This document shows positions 1-7,502 of a DNA stretch of 47,940 nucleotides, one piece after another. A model generated the notes under the pieces. The model saw nothing but the letters and a program-made list of their open reading frames with translations, did not search any database and was not told the origin of the DNA. The DNA lies in the NCBI GenBank assembly GCA_017530275.1, contig JAFXMP010000142.1:1-47940 (forward strand). Reading direction: 5' to 3'. The stretch comes from Clostridia bacterium. Lineage in GTDB: Bacteria > Bacillota_A > Clostridia > Christensenellales > Aristaeellaceae. Position numbers and translations under genes: made by a program. Numbering within the stretch: position 1 is the first letter of the stretch; each line of letters begins with the position of its first letter.

Positions 1-211
1 CACCCTGCATCCCGACAACATGGCCGCCGGCCCCGCCTCCTACGGCATGACCGACACCATGGGCCGCATGCACAGCGACGCCCAGTTCGCGGGCTCCTCC
101 TCCGTGCCTGCCCACGTGGAAATGATGGGCTTCTTAGGCGCTGGCAACAACCCCATGGTGGGCATGACCGTGGCCGTAGCCGTGGCTGTTCAGCAGGCAA
201 TGGCCAAATAA
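1..211 (+). CDS. GGGtGRT family protein, C-terminal end (partial)
   Basis: Only the last 69 codons are inside the window; the reading frame enters at base 2 and stops at 209-211. The visible residues, including HPDNMAAGPASYGMTDT, AQFAGSSSVPAHVEMMG and GNNPMVG, match the strongly conserved end of the GGGtGRT family as I remember it (the family's name motif would lie just upstream of the window). Members are about 330 residues, cytoplasmic, common in Clostridia and Fusobacteria, and have no established function. The end AVAVAVQQAMAK looks like a complete native C-terminus, and a rho-independent terminator follows directly, so this is the last gene of its transcript. Confidence 0.85.
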   Translation, partial: TLHPDNMAAGPASYGMTDTMGRMHSDAQFAGSSSVPAHVEMMGFLGAGNNPMVGMTVAVAVAVQQAMAK

Positions 212-228
212 TTCTTTACAAACGCATG

Positions 229-260
229 GCTCCCGAGGGCGACTTCGGGAGCGCTTTTTC
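229..260 (+). terminator. Rho-independent terminator of the GGGtGRT gene
   Basis: GCTCCCGA (229-236) pairs with TCGGGAGC (245-252) around an 8-base loop, followed by a T run at 255-259. It lies 18 bases after the GGGtGRT stop codon. Confidence 0.85.
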
Positions 261-264
261 TTAC

Positions 265-373
265 AGAGTGGAGAGTTAAGAGTTGAGAGTTGAGATGAAA
301 TATTGTTTATCCCAAGAGAACCTCATTGATTGACTTTATAAATCTCAACTCTCCGCTCTCAACTCTCAACTCT
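265..373. repeat. Imperfect inverted-repeat element, copy A
   Basis: The left end is built of repeated GAGAGTT/GAGTTGA units (265-296) and the right end of their complements TCTCAACTCT (342-373), around an AT-rich centre containing CCTCATTGA (321-329). The whole can fold into a long imperfect hairpin. A second copy in the same orientation lies at 843-953. Size and structure resemble a miniature palindromic element (MITE or REP-like). I cannot assign a family, and no target-site duplication is evident. Confidence 0.7.
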
Positions 374-388
374 GATCCGGAGGTTCGT

Positions 389-850
389 ATGGATCACGCT
401 GAAGAAGCAAAGCGTCTTTTCCTGGAAGGCTACAACTGCGCCCAGGCCGTGTTCTGCGCCTTCCGGGACCTGACCAGGATGGATTTGGACGCGGCAGCGC
501 GGATGGCCTCCTCCTTCGGCGGGGGCATGGGCAGGCTGCGGGAGGTGTGCGGCACGGTCAGCGGGGCGCTGCTGGCCCTGGGTATCCTGCGGGGCTATGC
601 CGATCCCAAAGACCCGGAGCAGAAAAAGGCCCATTACGCCCTGGTGCAGGAATACGCCCGGCGCTTCAAGGAAAAGAATGAAACCATCGTCTGTCGGGAA
701 CTGCTGAAAAACGTGCCGGTCTCCCCCGGCGGCACGCCGGAAGAAAGAACGCCGGATTTTTACGCCCGCCGCCCCTGCCTGCATCTGGCGGGAGAAGCCG
801 CCGCCATTCTGGATGAAATGCTGGCGGAAACACAAGATAAAAAGAGTTGA
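389..850 (+). CDS. C_GCAxxG_C_C family small cysteine-motif protein
   Basis: A 153-residue protein with the signature spacing of the C_GCAxxG_C_C family: GYNCAQAV near residue 17, GGGMGRLREVCGTVSGAL near 45-62, an isolated Cys in VCREL and a final RRPC. The conserved cysteines suggest redox or metal binding in the cytoplasm, but no activity is established for the family. The start at 389 has GGAGG at 379-383; the frame is open back to 326, but that part lies inside repeat copy A and lacks a ribosome site. The stop TGA (848-850) lies inside repeat copy B, so the last few codons are supplied by the repeat. The gene is exactly bracketed by the two repeat copies. Confidence 0.85.
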   Translation: MDHAEEAKRLFLEGYNCAQAVFCAFRDLTRMDLDAAARMASSFGGGMGRLREVCGTVSGALLALGILRGYADPKDPEQKKAHYALVQEYARRFKEKNETIVCRELLKNVPVSPGGTPEERTPDFYARRPCLHLAGEAAAILDEMLAETQDKKS

Positions 851-953
851 GAGTTCAGCGTTGGGAGTTGAGATGATATTGTCTGTGCACCACGTAATCC
901 TCATTGAACGGCTAAATTTATCTCAACTCTCCGCTCTCAGCTCTCAACTCTCT
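843..953. repeat. Imperfect inverted-repeat element, copy B
   Basis: Same plan and orientation as copy A (265-373): left arm of GAGAGTT/GAGTTGAGATGA units (843-876), shared centre CCTCATTGA (899-907), right arm TCTCAACTCTCCGCTCTCA followed by CTCTCAACTCT (921-951). The central bases between the shared blocks differ more than the arms. It begins inside the 3' end of the preceding gene and provides its stop codon. Confidence 0.7.
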
Positions 954-993
954 GTTCTTCCCAATGAATGATCGCTTATAAGGAGGAAAAATC

Positions 994-1281
994 ATGATCC
1001 GTCACATCGTACTGTTCAAAATCAAGGATGAATACAAAGAGGAAATCCCCCAACTGGTCAAGAATTTCTATGGCATGAAGGGGAAAATCGAAGGCATGCT
1101 CGATCTGGAAGCCGGACAGGACGTGCTGCACAGCGAGCGCTCCTACGATCTGGCGCTGATCACCGTGTTTGACAGCATGGAATCCTTCCGGGCGTATCAG
1201 ACCCATCCGGTGCATCTGCCGGTCAAAAAGCGGATGCATGAGGTGCGCAGCGCGTCGGTGGCCTGCGATTTTGAGTTCTGA
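994..1281 (+). CDS. Dabb (stress-responsive A/B barrel) domain protein
   Basis: A 95-residue single-domain protein. MIRHIVLFKIKDE at the start, YDLALITVFDS in the middle and YQTHPVHLPVKK are the hallmarks of the Dabb fold, a dimeric ferredoxin-like alpha/beta barrel in which the HPxH segment lines the pocket. Members range from stress proteins to small enzymes such as polyketide cyclases, so a substrate cannot be named. AAGGAGGAAA ends 4 bases before the ATG. It lies alone between repeat copy B and the promoter of the next operon. Confidence 0.85.
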   Translation: MIRHIVLFKIKDEYKEEIPQLVKNFYGMKGKIEGMLDLEAGQDVLHSERSYDLALITVFDSMESFRAYQTHPVHLPVKKRMHEVRSASVACDFEF

Positions 1282-1302
1282 TCCCCCTGGACAGACAGGC
1301 GT

Positions 1303-1331
1303 TTGACAATCCGGCATCACGTGAATATAAT
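1303..1331 (+). promoter_or_regulatory. Consensus sigma-A promoter of the polysaccharide operon
   Basis: TTGACA at 1303-1308, a 17-base spacer, and TATAAT at 1326-1331: a perfect match to the housekeeping consensus. It leaves a leader of about 110 bases before the TTG start at 1451. Confidence 0.85.
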
Positions 1332-1450
1332 GGAACGGCAGCCGGAAGATGTATTTTTGAACATTTTTTGGCTATCTTCACTGTGGCGGCAAAGCCGCTT
1401 TACAGCATCAAAAGTCAGATATTTCCAGAAGAACTACCGGAGGGAAATCG

Positions 1451-2464
1451 TTGAAAAGAAAAACGCGGCTGCGCAAACGGGATGTCCTCGTCATCACGGG
1501 GGCCGTGCTGTTGGCCCTGGCGGGGCTGTACCTGGGCGCGCAATGGCTGGAGAATCAAAATGCGAACCCTGAACCCCGCGGTGATTATCGCCTCCGGTAT
1601 AAGGATGAACAGCGGACTGTCAACGGCCAAACCTACCGGCTGCGGAAGAACCTGACCACGATCCTCTTGATAGGCGTCGATCAGGACGCGGATTCGGAAG
1701 AATCGCCCGCTTATCGGAAATATGTAAGCGGCGGGCAGGCGGATTTCCTTCGGCTGCTGGTGATCGATCCGCTGGATAAGACCATCGCCCAGATCGAGAT
1801 CGACCGCGATACCATGACCCCCATTACCGTGCTGGGCACGCTGGGCGGCAAGGTAGGCTACCGGACCGCGCAAATCTGCCTTTCCCACAGCTTCGGCGAT
1901 GGGCAGGAGCAAAGCTGTGGTTTCACGGTAGAAGCGGCGTCCCATTTGCTGGGCGATATGCCCATTGCCTGCTATGCCGCCATGAACCTGGACGGGATAC
2001 CGGAAATCAACGATCGATTGGGCGGCGTGACGGTGACGCTGGAGGATGACTTTTCCCAAATCGATCCGGCCATGACCAAGGGGACGACCCTGACCCTGGC
2101 GGGCGAACAGGCGGAAATCTTTGTACGCACCCGGGAGAACGTGGGAAGGGGAACAAACGAGGAACGCATGGCGCGGCAGCGGCAGTACGTGGATCAAATG
2201 ACGGAATTGTTAAGCTCCAGAATCCACGAGAGCAGCGATTTCATCGGCGCCCTGTTCGACGCCCTTTCCCCTTATCTGTGCACGAACATGAGCCGCGCCC
2301 GGATGGTGAACGAAGCCTGGGCAGCCAAGGATTATACCCGGCTCCCCTTGGTAACGGTCAGCGGCGTTCATCAAGTTGGCAGCGATGGGTATATGCAGTT
2401 TCTGCCCGACGAAGAAGCGCTGCAGCAAGTGATCCTGGACGTGTTCTATCAGAAAGTGGATTAA
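1451..2464 (+). CDS. LytR-CpsA-Psr (LCP) family protein
   Basis: 337 residues: a basic cytoplasmic tail, one membrane segment (about residues 12-30), then an extracellular LCP domain. Recognisable family segments are TTILLIGVD, an acidic/arginine active-site block IEIDRDTM (normally IPRDT) near 115-122, the LGG segment ahead of an acidic stretch, and VRTRENVGRGTNEERMARQRQ in two parts with arginines that bind the polyprenyl pyrophosphate. LCP enzymes attach secondary polymers to peptidoglycan on the outer membrane face. The start is TTG, fixed by GGAGGG at 1439-1444. First gene of a four-gene run with a secreted protein, a Wzz-like protein and a CpsD-like kinase, which fits polymer export or attachment. 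Confidence 0.85.
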   Translation: MKRKTRLRKRDVLVITGAVLLALAGLYLGAQWLENQNANPEPRGDYRLRYKDEQRTVNGQTYRLRKNLTTILLIGVDQDADSEESPAYRKYVSGGQADFLRLLVIDPLDKTIAQIEIDRDTMTPITVLGTLGGKVGYRTAQICLSHSFGDGQEQSCGFTVEAASHLLGDMPIACYAAMNLDGIPEINDRLGGVTVTLEDDFSQIDPAMTKGTTLTLAGEQAEIFVRTRENVGRGTNEERMARQRQYVDQMTELLSSRIHESSDFIGALFDALSPYLCTNMSRARMVNEAWAAKDYTRLPLVTVSGVHQVGSDGYMQFLPDEEALQQVILDVFYQKVD

Positions 2465-2532
2465 AGTCTGGAGCGGGATTCGCGATAAGCGGGGAAAGCA
2501 GTACCGCCCGCCAGTATGGAAGGAGAAAATGC

Positions 2533-3159
2533 ATGAAAAATCTGATGCGCCTCATGATCGCTTTGGTCCTATGCCTGTCCGCCGTCTCCGCTTTCGCCGC
2601 CGAAAGCCCCAACGCGATGAAGAATATCCTGAAAGACGTAACAGCGGAAGGCGCGGCTGTTGTGACGGACGAAGCGGCGTTAGCCAAAACGATTGCGTTC
2701 GCCAATGAACAGCTGAACGCCATGGCTGCTACGCTTTCCGAAGAAACAGGCAATAAGGCTTACTATACGGAAAATGCTTCGGTACAGTTCAAGGCCAGTG
2801 AAAGCGCGGCGGCGGAAGGAAAGCAGAATCCCCTCAAAGACGCTGTGAAGGTTGAAAATTTGGCTATCGTTCCCATGCGCCTTACCCATGTGATCCCCAG
2901 GAAGAACGAGGTCACGATCACGCTCAAAGACGCGCCTGCCGCTGTCAAGGGTTTGGCGCTGAACGAGAATGAAGAAATCATTGCGCTGTTCACCTATGAA
3001 AAATACCGCATGACGTATTACAGCGTGATTCAATTCATCGAAATGAAGGATGCTGCAGGCAACGCGGTCTATGTGCTTGTCATCCCCGGCGATATCGCTT
3101 TGGATGCCGTCAATTGCATAGCCACCGTCAACTTTGAGAAGGTTACCAGGAACACGTAA
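2533..3159 (+). CDS. Secreted protein of unknown function
   Basis: 208 residues with a clear signal peptide (MKNLMRLMIALVLCLS, cleavage probably after AFAA near residue 23). No lipobox and no later membrane segment, so it should be released or wall-associated. The mature part mixes a helical start (DEAALAKTIAFANEQLN) and a beta-rich second half; I recognise no domain. AGGAGAAA precedes the ATG. Its place between LCP and Wzz genes suggests a role in the same surface-polymer process, but this is inference from position only. Confidence 0.7.
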   Translation: MKNLMRLMIALVLCLSAVSAFAAESPNAMKNILKDVTAEGAAVVTDEAALAKTIAFANEQLNAMAATLSEETGNKAYYTENASVQFKASESAAAEGKQNPLKDAVKVENLAIVPMRLTHVIPRKNEVTITLKDAPAAVKGLALNENEEIIALFTYEKYRMTYYSVIQFIEMKDAAGNAVYVLVIPGDIALDAVNCIATVNFEKVTRNT

Positions 3160-3262
3160 GACAGCTTTTTGGAAAACGCCGGGGGATGGGATTGGGAGTC
3201 CGCATCCGTCCCACGTTCTTTCATATAGCCGCCCAACATGAGCTGAGATCGGAGACAGGAAC

Positions 3263-4048
3263 ATGTCAGAACAACTTAAGACGCGGAACAGTATTGTGCC
3301 GTCTGCGGCCCCGGCCCAACAGCAGCAATCCGATGAAGTGATCACCATCGACCTGGTGGACCTGTTTTACCGGCTGCTGTCCAGTTGGAAGATGATCCTA
3401 TGCATGGCATTGGTTTTTGCCGCCGTGGTCGGAGTTTATACGTTTTATTTTGTTACGCCGCTGTACCGCGCCACTTCCATCATCTACGTGCTGAGCCCTG
3501 AGTCCGTCGTCAATTTGTCGTCCCTGCAGCTGGGCAACGCTTTGGCCAGCGACTACATCAAGGTTTTTGATATGTGGGAGGTGCATGAAGAGGTCATATC
3601 CAATCTGGGCCTGGACTATTCCTATACCCAAATGCAGAATATGCTTTCCGTAACGAATACTGCCGGCACCCGTATGCTGGATATTTCCTTCACTTCTTCT
3701 TCTCCGTCGGAAGCTGCCGCGGCGGCCAATGAATACGCTAAGGTAGCCAGCGAATACATTCATGAAACCATGTCCGTGGATAAACCCAATATCATGTCCG
3801 TGGCTTTGGAACCTGCCAATCCCATCAGCCCAAATTGGATCAGGAATATTGCCCTGGGCTTCATTTTAGGCGCGCTGACAGCCGTCAATATCGTCGTTTT
3901 TCGCTTTCTGATGGATGATAAGCTGAAAACCGCGGAGGACATCCGTCAGTACGCCGGTCTCGCCACGCTGGCCGTGGTGCCCACTGAGGAAACCGAAGAG
4001 ATGAGTATCAAAAAGCATAGCAAAAAGAAGCGGGGGAGGAAAACATGA
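3263..4048 (+). CDS. Wzz/CapA-type polysaccharide co-polymerase (YveK-like)
   Basis: 261 residues: cytoplasmic N-terminus with a glutamine-rich stretch, DLVDLFYRLLSSWKMIL leading into a first membrane segment (about 50-70), an extracellular Wzz domain starting with TPLYRATSIIYV, and a second membrane segment (about 196-215) preceded by the characteristic proline-rich PANPISPNW. A short basic tail (KKHSKKKRGRK) ends the protein. This is the Gram-positive modulator that controls polymer length and activates its partner kinase. Its stop overlaps the start of that kinase by four bases (ATGA), implying coupled translation. Confidence 0.85.
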   Translation: MSEQLKTRNSIVPSAAPAQQQQSDEVITIDLVDLFYRLLSSWKMILCMALVFAAVVGVYTFYFVTPLYRATSIIYVLSPESVVNLSSLQLGNALASDYIKVFDMWEVHEEVISNLGLDYSYTQMQNMLSVTNTAGTRMLDISFTSSSPSEAAAAANEYAKVASEYIHETMSVDKPNIMSVALEPANPISPNWIRNIALGFILGALTAVNIVVFRFLMDDKLKTAEDIRQYAGLATLAVVPTEETEEMSIKKHSKKKRGRKT

Positions 4049-4773
4049 AGCGCCTGTCCATCAATCAGTTTTCTCCTTTGAGCTATGCCGGGGCGGAAGC
4101 AGTGAACATGCTGTGCACCAACCTGTCTTTCTCCGGTGAAAACGTAAAGAAAATCTTGATGACCAGTTGCCACGCGTCCGAGGGGAAAAGCTATCTGGCC
4201 ATGAACACTATGCGTACCATGGCAAAATTAGGCAAAAGGGTGGTGCTGGTGGACGCCGACCTGCGCAGGTCCGTGATCGCGCAGCAATATGCCCTCCAAT
4301 TTGACGGGGAAGAGCAGGCCGTGGGCCTGTCCCATTTTCTGGCAGGCATGGCGGACGAGGACCAGGTGATTTTTGAAACGAATCTTTCCGGCGCGTATAT
4401 GGTGCCCGTGGGAAGAAAGGTTTCCAATTCCCTGCCGCTGCTGAATTCTCAGCGCTTCCAGCGCCTGCTGGACGATCTGGCCGGGCAATTTGATTATGTG
4501 ATCATCGACGCGCCGCCCATTGGCATAGTCATTGACGCTGCCCAGATTGCCAAATTCTGCGACGGTACGGTGCTGGTGGTCGGTTACAATGCTGTGCGGC
4601 GTCAGGAACTGATCGACGCCAGGGATCAAATCGCACAAACCGGGTGCCCCATTTTAGGCGCTGTGATGAATATGACGGAGTATGACAGTTACCTGAGCAA
4701 AAAATATTCCTATAAATCCTACTATGCCCATTATGGCTACTATACGAATACCGAAGGTTCCAGGAAGAAATGA
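4045..4773 (+). CDS. CpsD/CapB-type BY-kinase (tyrosine autokinase)
   Basis: 242 residues, P-loop fold of bacterial tyrosine kinases. It has Walker A SCHASEGKS (the usual form is PGEGKS), Walker A' VVLVDADLRR, Walker B FDYVIIDAPP, and a C-terminal tyrosine cluster (YDSYLSKKYSYKSYY then HYGYY) that would be the autophosphorylation site. Such kinases sit under the membrane, docked to the Wzz-like adaptor encoded just upstream, and cycle between oligomer and monomer to pace polymer synthesis. No cognate CpsB phosphatase and no glycosyltransferase follow: the operon ends at a terminator. Confidence 0.88.
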   Translation: MKRLSINQFSPLSYAGAEAVNMLCTNLSFSGENVKKILMTSCHASEGKSYLAMNTMRTMAKLGKRVVLVDADLRRSVIAQQYALQFDGEEQAVGLSHFLAGMADEDQVIFETNLSGAYMVPVGRKVSNSLPLLNSQRFQRLLDDLAGQFDYVIIDAPPIGIVIDAAQIAKFCDGTVLVVGYNAVRRQELIDARDQIAQTGCPILGAVMNMTEYDSYLSKKYSYKSYYAHYGYYTNTEGSRKK

Positions 4774-4790
4774 TCCTGGAGCCGAAAACG

Positions 4791-4848
4791 AAAAGAAGGC
4801 CGCGGCTTTTCCATGATATGAAGGGAAACGCATCGCGGCCTTCTTTTT
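4791..4848 (+). terminator. Terminator of the polysaccharide operon
   Basis: AAAAGAAGGCCGCG (4791-4804) pairs with CGCGGCCTTCTTTT (4834-4847), closing a loop of about 29 bases, with the T run at 4843-4848. The symmetric A and T runs would let it act on both strands. Confidence 0.75.
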
Positions 4849-4867
4849 TGCCCTGTGTCCGGCAGAC

Positions 4868-4898
4868 AAAAAACACGCTTTCATTTCTTGAAAGCGTG
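4868..4898 (-). terminator. Terminator of the tRNA operon
   Basis: On the minus strand CACGCTTTC (4890-4898) pairs with GAAAGCGTG (4874-4882) around a 7-base loop and is followed by six T (4868-4873). It lies a few bases beyond tRNA-Cys. Confidence 0.85.
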
Positions 4899-4905
4899 CA
4901 GGAAG

Positions 4906-4977
4906 AGGCGCCATCCGGATTCGGACCGGAGCATAAAGGTTTTGCAGACCTTCGCCTTACCACTTGGCTATGGCGCC
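4906..4977 (-). tRNA. tRNA-Cys (GCA)
   Basis: On the minus strand GGCGCCA pairs with TGGCGCC as a 7-bp acceptor stem; the anticodon loop is CTGCAAA (anticodon GCA) and the T loop TTCGAATC-type segment reads GTCCGAATCC. The discriminator is T and is followed by CTT, so the CCA end is not encoded. Last gene of the five-tRNA operon. Confidence 0.93.
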
Positions 4978-4985
4978 GGAAAAAA

Positions 4986-5061
4986 TGGAGCGGTAGACGA
5001 GGCTCGGACTCGCGACCTCCACCTTGGCAAGGTGGCGCTCTACCAACTGAGCTACTACCGC
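4986..5061 (-). tRNA. tRNA-Gly (GCC)
   Basis: On the minus strand the acceptor GCGGTAG pairs with CTACCGC; the anticodon loop contains GCC (CTTGCCA). The CCA end is encoded (4986-4988). Eight bases separate it from tRNA-Cys. Confidence 0.95.
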
Positions 5062-5068
5062 ATAAAGG

Positions 5069-5141
5069 TGCCTTGGGGCGGAATTGAACCACCGACACTG
5101 TGATTTTCAGTCACATGCTCTACCGACTGAGCTACCAAGGC
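5069..5141 (-). tRNA. tRNA-Phe (GAA)
   Basis: The minus-strand acceptor GCCTTGG pairs with CCAAGGC; the anticodon loop CTGAAAA gives GAA. The discriminator A is followed by CCT rather than CCA, so the 3' end needs the nucleotidyltransferase. Confidence 0.95.
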
Positions 5142-5146
5142 AAATA

Positions 5147-5224
5147 TGGCGACCCGGAAGGGGCTCGAACCCTCGACCTCCAGCGTGACAGGCTGGCATT
5201 CTAAACCGACTGAACTACCGGGCC
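5147..5224 (-). tRNA. tRNA-Asp (GTC)
   Basis: The minus-strand acceptor GGCCCGG pairs with CCGGGTC (one G-T pair); the anticodon loop CTGTCAC gives GTC; discriminator G as usual for Asp. The CCA end is encoded (5147-5149). Confidence 0.95.
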
Positions 5225-5230
5225 GTGTTA

Positions 5231-5306
5231 TGGTGGGAACAACAGGGCTCGAACCTGTGACCCTTTGCTTGTAAGGCAAATGCTCTCCCAGCTGAGCTAT
5301 GCTCCC
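5231..5306 (-). tRNA. tRNA-Val (TAC)
   Basis: The minus-strand acceptor GGGAGCA pairs with TGTTCCC (one G-T pair); the anticodon loop CTTACAA gives TAC. The CCA end is encoded (5231-5233). First tRNA of the operon, 35 bases downstream of the promoter -10 box. Confidence 0.95.
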
Positions 5307-5340
5307 CCAACCCGCCGCGTTCCCGCGCGGCACGTGTAAT

Positions 5341-5369
5341 ATAATAACCGATAACAGGCAGTTTGTCAA
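5341..5369 (-). promoter_or_regulatory. Promoter of the tRNA operon
   Basis: On the minus strand TTGACA (5364-5369), a 17-base spacer and TATTAT (5341-5346). Between it and tRNA-Val is a GC-rich stretch (GCCGCGCGGG type), possibly a discriminator or leader stem. Confidence 0.85.
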
Positions 5370-5394
5370 TAGTTTTTTTCTGTTTTTTTGCTTT

Positions 5395-5460
5395 TAGTAA
5401 ATTCCCAAAGTAAATTCCACAGTGGAAGTAAGAAATGGAATTTACCTTGGGAATTCACTA
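5395..5460. repeat. 66-bp near-perfect palindrome
   Basis: The 25-base left arm (5395-5419) and right arm (5436-5460) are reverse complements with two mismatches, separated by 16 bases. Each arm itself contains two related AAATTCC units (AAATTCCCA and AAATTCCA). A partial further unit, TGGAATTTTTAT, occurs near 5526. No T run follows on either strand, so it is not an ordinary terminator. It lies between the 3' end of fucI and the tRNA promoter. Operator, small mobile palindrome or recombination site are all possible. Confidence 0.6.
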
Positions 5461-5465
5461 ATCTC

Positions 5466-5494
5466 GAAAAACACCCTTTCGCTTGGGTCTGTTT
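5466..5494 (-). terminator. Possible weak terminator of fucI
   Basis: On the minus strand AAACAGACCC and GGGTGTTT form an 8-bp stem with a bulge around AAGCGAAA, followed by TTTTT. It lies about 100 bases beyond the fucI stop. Confidence 0.45.
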
Positions 5495-5590
5495 AGGTTA
5501 CCTAAATTTCCCCAGCGATGAAAAATGGAATTTTTATCCGCTACCCCCTTGACTTTTCATAGCTGGTTTCCTTTTACCGAATCATCGCTC

Positions 5591-7363
5591 TTACAGCTTC
5601 CCGTACAGCGGGCCGTAATGCTTGCAGGCGGCGTAGTCGGCGGCCTGGGTGTCCTGGGTGCCGAAGGCGGCCCAGGAATGGGGCCGGTACACCTTTTCGG
5701 GGGCCACGTTGTGCATGGTGATAGGGATGCGGAGCATGGAGGCCAGGGTGATCAGTTCCGCGCCCACGTGGCCGTACACGGTCACGCCATGGTTAGCGCC
5801 CCAGTTGGCCATGACGGAATACACGTCCCGGAACGCGCCTTCGCCGGTGAGCCGGGGCGCGAACCAGGTAGTGGGCCAGGTGGGGTCGGTACGCTGATCC
5901 AGGATATCGTGCACGTGATCGGGCAGCAGGACGGTGGTTCCTTCGGCGATCTGCATGACCAGGCCCACGCCCTCCACGATGTTCAGGCGCAGCATGGTCA
6001 CAGGCATTTCAGCCTGGGTTTTGAAATGGCTGGAGAAGCCGCCGCCCCGGAAATACTGATAGTTGGCCCGGCACCAGTCGGTGGCTTTCAGGCAGGCGTC
6101 CATATCCTTCTTGGTCATTTCCCAGAAGGGCTTCATTTTGCCCCCCGCAGCGCCTGTGCAGTCCAGGGCGGTAGCGCCGGAATTGATCAGATGGATGAAG
6201 CCGTTTTCCGCCGCGCCTTCAGCCTGCCAGCCGGTGACGCGCTTCACCGCCTCGGGGCTCCAATAGGTGCGCACGTCGTGGAAGCAGGGGGCGGTGTTGG
6301 AAACCAACGTGCCCAGCAGCATGGAAACGCCGTTCATGGTGTCGTTTTCCGTGGCGAAGGCCGTGGGCTGCTTGGGGCCGTTCCAGTCGAAGGTGGAGGC
6401 CATGATAGCTTCGGTAAAATCGCCGTTGGGCAGCCAGTCCGTCCACTGGCGCTGACCCTGGAAGCCGCCCGCCACGGCGTTTTTGCCCAGGGCTTCCTCA
6501 TGCCAGCCCAGCTTGTCCAAAGCGGGATTGCCAAAGAGGATGTCCTTGACGATGCAGGTGAGCTTAGCGATAAATTCCCAATCCTGATCCGGGGGGATGT
6601 GCTTGCTGCGGGTGACGATTTTGGGCAGTTCTTTGCCCGCGTTGCAATCGAAGCCCTCTTTGCAGTTCTTCTTGATCCAGGTCAAAGCCTTTTTGTATTC
6701 CTTGGGATCGTAGATTTCCAGGGTGATGCGGCGCAGCAGCTCCGTCATATCCACCCATTCCGCCCGGATACCCAGGTATTTCTGCATCACCTGGGTATCG
6801 CAGAAGGAGCCCATGATACCCATAGCCACCCCGCCAATGTTGACGTAGGCTTTGTTCTTCATCCAGCCCACGGCTACGGCGCAGCGGGCAAACAGCAAAA
6901 TCTTTTCCTTCACGTCGTCGGGCACGGTTCTGTCCCCAATATCCTGCACGTCGTGGCCATAAATGGAGAAGGCGGGCAGGCCCTTCTGGGCGTAGGCGGC
7001 CAGGACGGCGGCCAGATAGACAGCGCCGGGGCGCTCGGTGCCGTTGAAGCCCCATACCGCTTTCACGGTGGTGGGATTCATATCGAAGGTTTCCATACCG
7101 TAGCACCAGCAGGGGGTCACGGTGAGGGTCGCCACTACGTTCTGGGTGGAGAAGAATTCCTCGCATTTGGCGCTTTCCGCTCCGCCGCCGATGGTACAGG
7201 GGGAAATCACCGCCTGAACGGGCGTGCCGTCCGGGTAGCGCAGGGTTTCGATCAGTTCCTTGGCGGCGGTTGCCAGACCCATGGTCTGGTCCTCCAGGCT
7301 CTCCCGGATGCCGCCCCAGCGGCCGTCGATGACGGGCCGAATGCCGATTTTGGGATACATCAT
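5591..7363 (-). CDS. fucI: L-fucose isomerase FucI
   Basis: 590 residues, the same length as E. coli FucI and similar from end to end. Shared stretches include PKIGIRPVIDGR, TVTPCWCYG, GFNGTERPGAVYLAA, FSIYGHDVQD, GFQGQR, FDWNG, ATENDTMNG, FRGGGFSS and WPTTWFAPRLTG. The acidic and histidine residues in the FDWNG/TENDTMNG and NWGANHG segments would hold the catalytic Mn2+. It converts L-fucose (also D-arabinose) to the ketose in the cytoplasm. AGGAGG precedes the first of two adjacent ATG codons. No fuculokinase or aldolase gene is adjacent; the GH106-like and GH127 genes elsewhere in the window are the only other deoxyhexose/pentose-related genes seen. Confidence 0.96.
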   Translation of the reverse strand: MMYPKIGIRPVIDGRWGGIRESLEDQTMGLATAAKELIETLRYPDGTPVQAVISPCTIGGGAESAKCEEFFSTQNVVATLTVTPCWCYGMETFDMNPTTVKAVWGFNGTERPGAVYLAAVLAAYAQKGLPAFSIYGHDVQDIGDRTVPDDVKEKILLFARCAVAVGWMKNKAYVNIGGVAMGIMGSFCDTQVMQKYLGIRAEWVDMTELLRRITLEIYDPKEYKKALTWIKKNCKEGFDCNAGKELPKIVTRSKHIPPDQDWEFIAKLTCIVKDILFGNPALDKLGWHEEALGKNAVAGGFQGQRQWTDWLPNGDFTEAIMASTFDWNGPKQPTAFATENDTMNGVSMLLGTLVSNTAPCFHDVRTYWSPEAVKRVTGWQAEGAAENGFIHLINSGATALDCTGAAGGKMKPFWEMTKKDMDACLKATDWCRANYQYFRGGGFSSHFKTQAEMPVTMLRLNIVEGVGLVMQIAEGTTVLLPDHVHDILDQRTDPTWPTTWFAPRLTGEGAFRDVYSVMANWGANHGVTVYGHVGAELITLASMLRIPITMHNVAPEKVYRPHSWAAFGTQDTQAADYAACKHYGPLYGKL

Positions 7364-7502
7364 GTTGGTTCCTCCTCACATTAGTATAAAGTGATGAACA
7401 TTATTATCTAAGAAAAGGATTAGATGGCTGAGCGCCTTGATCTTCCCAATCCAGTGCAGCGACAGCATGGTTTTCATCCTTGAACGAAAAAGCCATAACA
7501 GA

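Noticed and set aside
4529..5369. Several 80-190 codon frames across the tRNA genes
   Set aside because: They are translations of tRNA sequence (for example AQLGEHLPYKQRVTGSSP), a common annotation artefact.
5525..7384. Plus-strand 619-codon open frame opposite fucI
   Set aside because: It is the antisense shadow of fucI: biased histidine/glycine-rich composition, no ribosome site, no domain, while the minus strand is an end-to-end match to FucI.
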